NCBI GenBank assembly: GCA_937890845.1
Contig: CALADR010000069.1
Location: forward strand, 1 to 5,208
From: an uncultured Bacteroidales bacterium
GTDB taxonomy: Bacteria > Bacteroidota > Bacteroidia > Bacteroidales > UBA932
DNA: 5,208 nt
Direction of reading: 5' to 3'
Positions 1 to 5,208 of the stretch are shown here, one piece after another; within the stretch, counting starts at the first letter, position 1, and each line of letters begins with the position of its first letter. The notes beneath the pieces are model-generated. The model searched no databases. It saw only the letters and a program-made list of their open reading frames with translations, and was not told the origin of the DNA. Both the position numbers and the translations under genes were made by a program.

Positions 1-742
1 CAAGTCCTGGAATACATATACCGATAGAGTCCTGTGCTCCTGATATGTGTCCGTCTTCTCGTTCAGGGTTATTTTCGAAGCAGAATACCAGCCTTGAAAG
101 CATCTCCGGGTCCATCTTGGGTAGCTTTACAGGCCAGATCTTCTGTATCATTTTCCGTGTCGAGGTGGATAGTCCGCATCTGTCACGAATTTCGAAAGTA
201 GGCTCGAGAGAAATGGTAATGGCCCACCCTGGACTATGCATACTTACATAAGGCTGGTCAATCCATGTTCCTGCAAGGTCAAGTCTTGTAGGAATTCCCT
301 TGGCCTCAGCAGTATTTGATTCTGATTTCAGTGCAGCCTTAAGTGATGATGAACTACGTGCCTGGAGTCCTTCATGCGGTGTACGCTGGAGTTCTACATA
401 CTCGATTCCGCGTCTCTTGCAAAGCTCGCGTTTTTCATCACTTCCGCCTTCCGCATTCACGACGAATACATCTGGTCTGACTATATCAAGAGTCGGCTCG
501 AAATCTATTACTCCGCTTCCTTTGTTTATGAATGCGTCCTTTACATATTTTACGCTTTTTACCATAAACAGGCGTTCCTCCTGGGGGAACATAGGCTTTC
601 TGTGCTTGTATTCAAGATAAGTGGCATCTGAGCCTATACCGACATATACATCACCATATTCGCTGGCCTGTTTGAAGAATTCAATATGACCGCTGTGAAG
701 CAGGTCATAGCATCCGCTGACAAAGACTTTTTTATTCGCCAT
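1..742 (-). CDS. Nucleotidyltransferase (HxGH, cytidylyltransferase-like) fused to GHMP-kinase-like domain, 3' end cut off
   Basis: The reading frame opens with ATG at 742 and stays open for 247 codons to the window edge, so the C-terminus is missing. Residues 5-137 look like a complete HxGH nucleotidyltransferase: a first beta strand (KKVFVSG), the nucleotide-binding HSGH at 16-19, and a late basic/serine stretch (LQARSSSS, 126-133) where this fold has its second phosphate-binding motif. After a polar linker (about 138-150) comes a GHMP-kinase-like segment: TRLDLAGTWID at 152-162 (compare RxDLAGGWxD in fucokinase-type enzymes), GLSTSTR at 190-196 in place of the usual GLGSSSA, and SGAQDSIG at 234-241, comparable to the GxQD motif. 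The gene overlaps the permease stop by 11 bases, implying translational coupling. I infer sugar phosphorylation plus nucleotidyl transfer, probably on a deoxyhexose such as L-fucose. The substrate, the nucleotide, the order of steps and kinase activity itself are unproven. Confidence 0.85.
   Translation of the reverse strand, partial: MANKKVFVSGCYDLLHSGHIEFFKQASEYGDVYVGIGSDATYLEYKHRKPMFPQEERLFMVKSVKYVKDAFINKGSGVIDFEPTLDIVRPDVFVVNAEGGSDEKRELCKRRGIEYVELQRTPHEGLQARSSSSLKAALKSESNTAEAKGIPTRLDLAGTWIDQPYVSMHSPGWAITISLEPTFEIRDRCGLSTSTRKMIQKIWPVKLPKMDPEMLSRLVFCFENNPEREDGHISGAQDSIGICIPGL
732..742 (-). other. 11-base overlap between permease stop and fusion-gene start
   Basis: The ATG of the nucleotidyltransferase-kinase gene lies in the last codons of the permease gene (ATGGCGAATAA read on the minus strand), in a different frame. 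No Shine-Dalgarno sequence precedes it; the upstream bases are A-rich. The overlap fixes the start, because the first beta strand of the nucleotidyltransferase begins only a few residues later, and it suggests that ribosomes finishing the permease re-initiate here. Confidence 0.85.
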
Positions 743-1952
743 ATTTGATTCTTTTTTCTGTTTGAACTGCGTAAAACGCAAAAGATGTAACGACTATAAA
801 ACACACTGCCGGAATCAGATAACTTGCATATATTGAAAACCGGTCTGATATAAAACCTTGGAAAGGCGTTATCAGTGCTCCTCCGAGAATCGCCATAATA
901 AGTCCGCTGGCTCCTATCTTTGCATCATCAGGATGTTCTGATTCGGCTATTTCTCCCAAAGCGAGACCATATATGGTCGGGAACATAAGGCTCATGAAGA
1001 AACTGATAAGGACAAGTGCAGTTATGAGTAGGAAGCCGCTTCCCGGGGTTGCTGCGACAGTGATGGCCATTAGCGCTGACAATAATCCTCCTGCGGCAAG
1101 AAGTCTGGAAGGACTTATCCACTTCATCAGTATGGTATAGATGAATCTTGACAGGCAGAACCCGATGATTGTTATAAGGTAAATTGAGCTTGCTTCAGCT
1201 TCCTTTACGCCAAGTTCCTGCATTACTATCCGTATGGTAAAACTCCATACACCTATCTGTGCACCGACATAGAAGAATTGTGCAATGACACCGCTCCTGT
1301 ACAGGCGGTTTCCCAATAGTCTGGAAAATGATTCTTTCATACCGTTCCTTCTGTTTGAGTCTCTGCCTCCGGGCATCTTTACAAATGCTATCACCAACAG
1401 GATAAAGACGAGCAGGATACCTAACGAAGCATATGTACCGCTTATGGAATAGAGACTTATATCTTTCAGTATAAAATACTTGCTTATCAGTATGCCTGCT
1501 ATTGAGCCGATAGGGTTGAAGCTTTGTGCGATATTCAGTCTTCTCGTAGCTGTTTCAGGTGAGCCCATGCTCAGAATATAAGGGTTTGCTGTCGTCTCAA
1601 GGATGCTGCAACCACCGGCCATAATATAAATTGCTATAAGATAGAAAGGGTAGCTGGCTGCGTAGGCTGCAGGCAGGAAGAGCATGGCACCAAGCGAATA
1701 CAGAATCAGTCCAAGGATAATACCCGACTTGAAACTGTACCTGCTGATAAACACTGCTGCCGGTAGTGCAAAGCAGAAATAACTTCCATAGAATGAGAAT
1801 TGAATGAGACTCGTTTGGGTGTCACTCATATTCATTATCCTTTTGAATGCAGAAAGCAGAGTGTCAGTCATATTGTTGGCAAGCCCCCACAATAGGAACA
1901 GGCTTGTCACTATGACAAACGGTGCTATATATTTTTTACCGATACTTCCCAC
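732..1952 (-). CDS. fucP: FucP-type sugar:H+ symporter (major facilitator superfamily), probable L-fucose permease
   Basis: This 406-residue, very hydrophobic protein fits the 12-helix layout of the FucP family (E. coli FucP is 438). Helices are at roughly 10-29, 46-66, 76-98, 101-120, 141-163, 170-191, 220-240, 256-276, 283-300, 306-330, 345-365 and 376-396, with a basic cytoplasmic loop at about 195-215. Diagnostic stretches are LLWGLANNMTD (20-30), ILETTANPY (117-125), RLNIAQSFNPIG (138-149) and AQFFYVGAQ (224-232). Asp30, Glu119 and Asn146 align with Asp46, Glu135 and Asn162 of E. coli FucP; the first two are the proton and sugar-binding acids there. The start is GTG at 1952, directly after the mutarotase stop, and leaves a normal short N-terminus. 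It would import a free hexose across the inner membrane with a proton. Family members also carry glucose or galactose; L-fucose is favoured by similarity and by the adjacent deoxyhexose mutarotase. Confidence 0.9.
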   Translation of the reverse strand: MGSIGKKYIAPFVIVTSLFLLWGLANNMTDTLLSAFKRIMNMSDTQTSLIQFSFYGSYFCFALPAAVFISRYSFKSGIILGLILYSLGAMLFLPAAYAASYPFYLIAIYIMAGGCSILETTANPYILSMGSPETATRRLNIAQSFNPIGSIAGILISKYFILKDISLYSISGTYASLGILLVFILLVIAFVKMPGGRDSNRRNGMKESFSRLLGNRLYRSGVIAQFFYVGAQIGVWSFTIRIVMQELGVKEAEASSIYLITIIGFCLSRFIYTILMKWISPSRLLAAGGLLSALMAITVAATPGSGFLLITALVLISFFMSLMFPTIYGLALGEIAESEHPDDAKIGASGLIMAILGGALITPFQGFISDRFSIYASYLIPAVCFIVVTSFAFYAVQTEKRIKYGE

Positions 1953-1955
1953 TTA
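1950..1955 (-). other. In-frame stop/start junction TAAGTG between mutarotase and permease
   Basis: On the minus strand the mutarotase TAA (1955-1953) is followed at once by the permease GTG (1952-1950). The two coding regions share a reading frame (336 bases, 112 codons, from one start to the other), so a single stop codon separates them. There is no room for a separate ribosome-binding site beyond the mutarotase 3' end (A-rich CTGAAAAA), which points to termination-reinitiation. Confidence 0.85.
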
Positions 1956-2288
1956 TTTTTCAGAGTTGAAGATTTCTTTCATCATCTGCCATTTCTGGGT
2001 GGAAGTGGCATTTGCATCACATCCCTGGAATTCCGAAACATACGCTTCCCACTCGGCCTGTCTGGGAAGTGTGGCAAGTCTGGCCATATCTTTTTCCCAG
2101 TCAAATTCATCAGTAGTATCTACTACCATGAAAAGAACATTTCCCAACGAATATATCTCCATTGAGAGTATGCCTACTTCGTGCTGTCCTTCAATGATTT
2201 CCGGCCAGACATGCGAGTGGACTTCAATATACTTTTCTATGAGTTCGGGATTGTCAGGGATAGTCAGTGTCTGACAGAAACGTTTCAT
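1953..2288 (-). CDS. rhaM: L-rhamnose mutarotase family protein (probable L-fucose/L-rhamnose mutarotase)
   Basis: This 111-residue protein matches the small RhaM mutarotase family (E. coli RhaM is 104 residues), cytoplasmic enzymes that interconvert alpha and beta anomers of free 6-deoxyhexoses. The core signature is HSHVWPEI at 24-31, preceded by Tyr20. These correspond to Tyr18 and the catalytic His22 of E. coli RhaM (HNPIWPEL). NVLFMVVDTTD (50-60) matches the family's central strand, and AEWEAYV (78-84) sits where E. coli has a tandem Trp pair; only one Trp remains here. The start is ATG at 2288, after a 36-base A+T-rich gap and without a clear Shine-Dalgarno. No rhamnose catabolic genes are visible. 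The directly adjacent FucP-type permease suggests the natural substrate may be L-fucose rather than L-rhamnose, which is inference from context. Confidence 0.9.
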   Translation of the reverse strand: MKRFCQTLTIPDNPELIEKYIEVHSHVWPEIIEGQHEVGILSMEIYSLGNVLFMVVDTTDEFDWEKDMARLATLPRQAEWEAYVSEFQGCDANATSTQKWQMMKEIFNSEK

Positions 2289-2324
2289 TGCTTATTGAAA
2301 ATTAACTGATTTATAATTTCTGTC
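2289..2324. other. 36-base A+T-rich gap between the polysaccharide genes and the sugar cassette
   Basis: This short A+T-rich spacer separates the dehydratase stop (TGA) from the mutarotase start. The minus strand holds TAATTTTC, which only loosely resembles the Bacteroides -7 box TAnnTTTG and sits too close to the ATG to be convincing. No hairpin followed by a T-run is visible, so transcription from the upstream genes could continue through. Base composition changes across this gap. Confidence 0.5.
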
Positions 2325-4244
2325 TCAGTCCAGCGCCTCGTATTTCGAGTGTCGGCTCTTGTATTCAGGGACGATTTCCTTCATTATACGGACGATGGCC
2401 ATGTCATCAAATGTGCGTGAGGCTTCGAGGAGACGCTGCTCGTTGCGACAGGCGGTTTCGTAGTCGTAACTGCGCACTTTGGCCACCATGATCTTGGGAT
2501 GGGTGGTAGGAAGGGTGCCTTCCTTATCGTTCAGCACTTCCTCGTAGAGTTTCTCACCGTCACGGAGTCCCATGAACTTGATCTCGATGTTACCGGCTCC
2601 GGAGAGGGTGATCATCCTTTTGGCCAGATCGACGATCTTGACCGGCTGGCCCATGTCGAAGACGAAGATTTCTCCGCCGTTGCCCATCGTTCCGGCCTCA
2701 AGCACCAGACGGCAGGCTTCCGGGATAAGCATGAAGTAGCGGATGATATCGGGGTGGGTGACGGTGACAGGGCCGCCGTTGCGGATCTGCTCCTTGAAGA
2801 TAGGGATTACGCTGCCGTTGGACCCGAGGACATTGCCGAAGCGGGTGGTGACGAACTGGGTATGGCCCTGGACACGGCCCTCCTGGATTGCCTGGTTAAG
2901 GCTCTGGCAGTAGATCTCGCAGATACGCTTGCTGCAGCCCATGACATTGGTCGGGTTGACAGCCTTGTCGGTGGAGATCATAACGAACTTGCGGGTGCCG
3001 TATTTTACTGCAAGGTCTGCAATGACACGCGTGCCGTAGATGTTGTTCTGGACGGCTATCGCAGGGTTGTCTTCCATCATCGGAACGTGCTTGTAGGCGG
3101 CCGCGTGGAACACGTATTCAGGTTTGTGTTCCGAGAAGATTTTCTCCATATGCTCCTGGTTGGAGATGCTGGTGACGATGGTGACGTTCTTTACTGACGG
3201 GAACTTGCGGATCATCATCAGACGGATGTCGTGCATCGGGGTCTCGGCCTGGTCGATAAGGATCATCTCTGCAGGAGCGAACTGGGCCACCTGGCGGACC
3301 ATCTCAGAGCCGATGGAGCCGGCGGCTCCGGTGATCAGGATGCGGCGGCCTTTAAGCTGATGTCCTATGGCTTCCATATCCACTTCGATCTTCTCGCGTG
3401 GTAGAAGGTCTTCGATTTCTACGTCGTGAAGCTGATTGTGGGTGAGGTCGCTCTTGCCGTCCCACTCCTCGCCGCCGTGCATCATCATGATGCGGATGCC
3501 GCTCGAGAGGATTTCATCGACCATTGCCTGGTTGTTGCGGAAGCGTTCTGACTTAAGAGGCGACACGAGTAGGATCTTGACACCGAGATGCTTCAGGACA
3601 TCTGAGATGCCCGGGCCGTTCAGATATACGGGTTTGCCCATCAGATACAGGCCCTTCATTTCCTTGCCGTCGGAGATGAACCCCTGGAGGGAGTATCTCT
3701 TTTCCCTTACGGAGAGGATGCTCTTGGCGATGCTTACTCCGCCTGCCTTCGTGCCGTAGATGGCTACCGGAGTGGCGTCATCCAGATGGAAGGAGTCGAA
3801 GAGACGCTTGACTATCACTCGCTCGAGCCAAAGAAGAAGGGTGCTGCTCAGGAAGAGCAGAAGGGAGGTGTTCGGATGAGGGAACAGGAAGGTGTCCTGA
3901 TCCGGGAATGCGGCAAAGGCGGCCATACCGGAAATGTGGAACACCACTGTACCGATAAGTGTCGCTACAGCCACGCGCTGAAGGTCAACGAATGACGAGT
4001 AGCGGACGATGCCTGAGTAGGTGTGGAGTAGCTTGAATGAGAGGATGAACGGGATGAGGGCGCAGCCAAGGGTAAGGGTCAGTTCCCAGAACCGGCCCGC
4101 CACGGCGTCTCCGCCCATGGTGATATAGTAGCTGACGTAGCCTGAGAACAGGACAGCGCAGCTGTCTATCATAAGTATGCACCAGTAAGGCAGAGCCTTG
4201 CGGGTAAAGTACCAGTTAGATATGTTGTGAAATGGATTGAGCAT
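2325..4244 (-). CDS. Membrane-anchored nucleotide-sugar 4,6-dehydratase/epimerase (WbpM/FlaA1/CapD family polysaccharide biosynthesis protein)
   Basis: This is a complete 639-residue protein with the length and architecture of the long WbpM/PglF-type enzymes. Four N-terminal membrane helices (about 19-41, 52-72, 88-111, 126-141) are followed by a first Rossmann-like domain (VAIYGTKAGG, 160-169) and a C-terminal short-chain dehydrogenase domain. That domain has the NAD(P) loop ITGAAGSIG (304-312), AAAYKHVPMMEDNP (381-394), STDKAVNPTN (424-433) and MGCSK (435-439). The catalytic Tyr of the usual YxxxK is Met435, giving the SMK-type centre known from WbpM C6-dehydratases. GLRDGEKLYEEVL (559-571) is the family's C-terminal motif. 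Such enzymes act on UDP-GlcNAc-type substrates at the inner membrane, giving 4-keto-6-deoxy sugars for capsule, O-antigen or glycoprotein glycans. It lies 44 bases after ugd on the same strand, probably in one operon. The exact product (C6-dehydration, with or without C5 epimerisation) cannot be read from sequence. Confidence 0.93.
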   Translation of the reverse strand: MLNPFHNISNWYFTRKALPYWCILMIDSCAVLFSGYVSYYITMGGDAVAGRFWELTLTLGCALIPFILSFKLLHTYSGIVRYSSFVDLQRVAVATLIGTVVFHISGMAAFAAFPDQDTFLFPHPNTSLLLFLSSTLLLWLERVIVKRLFDSFHLDDATPVAIYGTKAGGVSIAKSILSVREKRYSLQGFISDGKEMKGLYLMGKPVYLNGPGISDVLKHLGVKILLVSPLKSERFRNNQAMVDEILSSGIRIMMMHGGEEWDGKSDLTHNQLHDVEIEDLLPREKIEVDMEAIGHQLKGRRILITGAAGSIGSEMVRQVAQFAPAEMILIDQAETPMHDIRLMMIRKFPSVKNVTIVTSISNQEHMEKIFSEHKPEYVFHAAAYKHVPMMEDNPAIAVQNNIYGTRVIADLAVKYGTRKFVMISTDKAVNPTNVMGCSKRICEIYCQSLNQAIQEGRVQGHTQFVTTRFGNVLGSNGSVIPIFKEQIRNGGPVTVTHPDIIRYFMLIPEACRLVLEAGTMGNGGEIFVFDMGQPVKIVDLAKRMITLSGAGNIEIKFMGLRDGEKLYEEVLNDKEGTLPTTHPKIMVAKVRSYDYETACRNEQRLLEASRTFDDMAIVRIMKEIVPEYKSRHSKYEALD

Positions 4245-4288
4245 TGTGCCTGAAGTTTTAAAACAGCTTCTTTATCAGGGAATTTCCC
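4245..4288. repeat. 44-base ugd/dehydratase spacer with two short dyads
   Basis: The spacer holds two small inverted repeats. AGGGAA-T-TTCCCT (4277-4289) begins at the ugd stop codon, and GTTTTAAAAC (4255-4264) lies in an A+T-rich patch before the dehydratase ATG, loosely flanked by GAAG and CTTC. Neither makes a strong hairpin with a T-tract, so I do not call a terminator. The only purine patch near the dehydratase start is a weak AGG, so no good Shine-Dalgarno is present. Confidence 0.4.
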
Positions 4289-5208
4289 TTAGTCTCTCTT
4301 GAATACGTCTCTTGTATAGACCTTGTCGCGGATATCGTCCAGGACGCTGTCATAGCGGTTGGCGATGACTGCGTCGGAGAGCCGTTTGAACTCGGACAGG
4401 TCGTTGACCACGCGGCTGCCGAAGAAGGTGCTGCCGTCTTCGAGGGTCGGTTCATAGATTACGACTGAGGCTCCCTTGGCCTTGATGCGCTTCATCACTC
4501 CCTGGATGGCGCTCTGGCGGAAGTTGTCGCTGTTGGACTTCATGGTCAGGCGGAACACGCCTACTGTGACTTCCTTCTCGCTCACTGTGGAGAACTGGCC
4601 GTTCTCGGCATAGTAGCCTGCCTTGCGTAGCACCTGGTCGGCGATGAAGTCCTTCCTGGTGCGGTTACTCTCGACGATGGCGGAGATCATGTTCTGCGGT
4701 ACGTCGTTGTAGTTGGCAAGTAACTGCTTGGTGTCTTTCGGGAGGCAGTAGCCGCCGTAGCCGAACGAAGGGTTGTTGTAGTGGGTGCCGATTCTCGGGT
4801 CCAGACCGACTCCTTCGATGATAGCACGCGGGTCGAGCCCTTTCATCTCCGAGTAGGTATCCAGCTCGTTGAAGTAGCTCACGCGCAGGGCAAGGTAGGT
4901 GTTGGCGAAGAGCTTGACTGCCTCGGCTTCCTTAAGACCCATGAACAGGGTCGGGATATCTTTCTTCTCTGCCCCTTCCTGAAGAAGGGCGGCAAAGGTC
5001 CGTGCGCTTTCTTCTATATGGTTGGATGTCACGCTCCTGATGGCATCGTTCTCTTCTTGGTGATCCGGTGTGTCGGGGAGTAGCTTCGGGACCCCGACGA
5101 TGATTCGGCTCGGATACAAGTTGTCATACAGAGCCTTTGATTCTCTGAGAAATTCCGGTGAGAAAAGCAGTCTGAACTTTGCGTCTTCGGGATACTTTCC
5201 TTCTTTCT
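4289..5208 (-). CDS. ugd: UDP-glucose 6-dehydrogenase, N-terminal part outside the window
   Basis: The enzyme oxidises UDP-glucose twice with NAD+ to UDP-glucuronate, a cytoplasmic precursor for capsule and exopolysaccharide. The frame is open from the window edge to TAA at 4289, giving 305 visible residues; by comparison with the 388-residue E. coli Ugd, about 120-130 N-terminal residues (the NAD-binding half) are missing. Visible motifs are FSPEFLRE (visible residues 15-22, two conserved glutamates), NLYPSRIIVG, KLFANTYLALR (Lys98 and Asn102), LDPRIG, and the active-site GGYCLPKDT, with catalytic Cys154 encoded at 4747-4745 and Asp158. The fragment ends YTRDVFKRD, close to the E. coli C-terminus. 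Two stretches are longer than in E. coli: about 24 extra residues after RIIVG and a shorter one before EVTVGVFR. A TTG at 5119 could be mistaken for a start, but homology clearly continues upstream, so it is an internal Leu codon. Confidence 0.96.
   Translation of the reverse strand, partial: KEGKYPEDAKFRLLFSPEFLRESKALYDNLYPSRIIVGVPKLLPDTPDHQEENDAIRSVTSNHIEESARTFAALLQEGAEKKDIPTLFMGLKEAEAVKLFANTYLALRVSYFNELDTYSEMKGLDPRAIIEGVGLDPRIGTHYNNPSFGYGGYCLPKDTKQLLANYNDVPQNMISAIVESNRTRKDFIADQVLRKAGYYAENGQFSTVSEKEVTVGVFRLTMKSNSDNFRQSAIQGVMKRIKAKGASVVIYEPTLEDGSTFFGSRVVNDLSEFKRLSDAVIANRYDSVLDDIRDKVYTRDVFKRD

Noticed and set aside
300..631. Plus-strand open frames of 106 and 85 codons near the low-coordinate end
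   Set aside because: The minus strand here encodes an uninterrupted nucleotidyltransferase-kinase fusion with clear motifs. That gene simply has no stop within the window.
1804..2274. 156-codon plus-strand open frame across the mutarotase and the permease start
   Set aside because: It covers two well-supported minus-strand genes and shows no family signature.
2289..2324. Promoter for the mutarotase cassette in the 36-base spacer
   Set aside because: TAATTTTC is only a loose match to the Bacteroides -7 box, it is too near the ATG, and no -33 TTTG element at suitable spacing is evident.
2499..3197. 232-codon open frame on the plus strand, antisense to the dehydratase gene
   Set aside because: It is rich in Asp, Val, Gly and His with no recognisable domain. 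It is the mirror of a GC-rich gene with strong family motifs on the other strand, so it is a composition shadow.
4258..4455. 65-codon minus-strand open frame within the end of ugd
   Set aside because: It lies in another frame of ugd, whose YTRDVFKRD C-terminus matches the family; the overlapping frame is low-complexity Ser/Thr-rich.
5117..5119. TTG as a start codon for a shorter UDP-glucose dehydrogenase
   Set aside because: Conserved family sequence (FSPEFLRESKALYDN) continues upstream in frame to the window edge, so this is an internal Leu codon.

Overview
This window is a one-directional gene run, with every gene on the minus strand, most likely from a gut Bacteroidota (Bacteroidales). 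The grounds are the FucP, Ugd and WbpM/CapD-type proteins, which resemble forms I recall from Bacteroides relatives, and the near-absence of Shine-Dalgarno sequences, with A-rich stretches before several starts. Genus is not resolved. Coding density is almost complete: the only gaps are 44 and 36 bases, and no stretch over 300 bases lacks a gene. I see no RNA gene, CRISPR array, insertion sequence or attachment site.

In transcription order (high to low coordinates): (1) UDP-glucose 6-dehydrogenase (ugd), whose N-terminal part lies beyond the window; (2) a 639-residue membrane-anchored nucleotide-sugar dehydratase/epimerase of the WbpM/FlaA1/CapD family; (3) a 111-residue L-rhamnose mutarotase-family protein; (4) a 406-residue FucP-type sugar:H+ symporter; (5) a fusion of an HxGH nucleotidyltransferase domain with a GHMP-kinase-like domain. 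This last gene starts at 742 and runs off the low-coordinate edge, so it has no stop codon in the window.

The first two genes make activated sugars for surface polysaccharide: UDP-glucuronate from UDP-glucose, and a 4-keto-6-deoxy or epimerised UDP-HexNAc. The last three form a tightly coupled cassette. The permease start follows the mutarotase stop with no gap and in the same frame, and the fusion gene overlaps the permease by 11 bases. I infer that this cassette imports a free deoxyhexose such as L-fucose, interconverts its anomers, and may phosphorylate and nucleotide-activate it. That would parallel the Fkp fucose salvage enzyme but use an unrelated nucleotidyltransferase domain.

Base composition changes near 2290-2330. 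Sample 60-base lines are 60-62% GC in the two polysaccharide genes and 42% in the cassette, suggesting two modules of different origin. The most noteworthy item is the nucleotidyltransferase-GHMP fusion and its genetic linkage to a fucose-type permease and a mutarotase.
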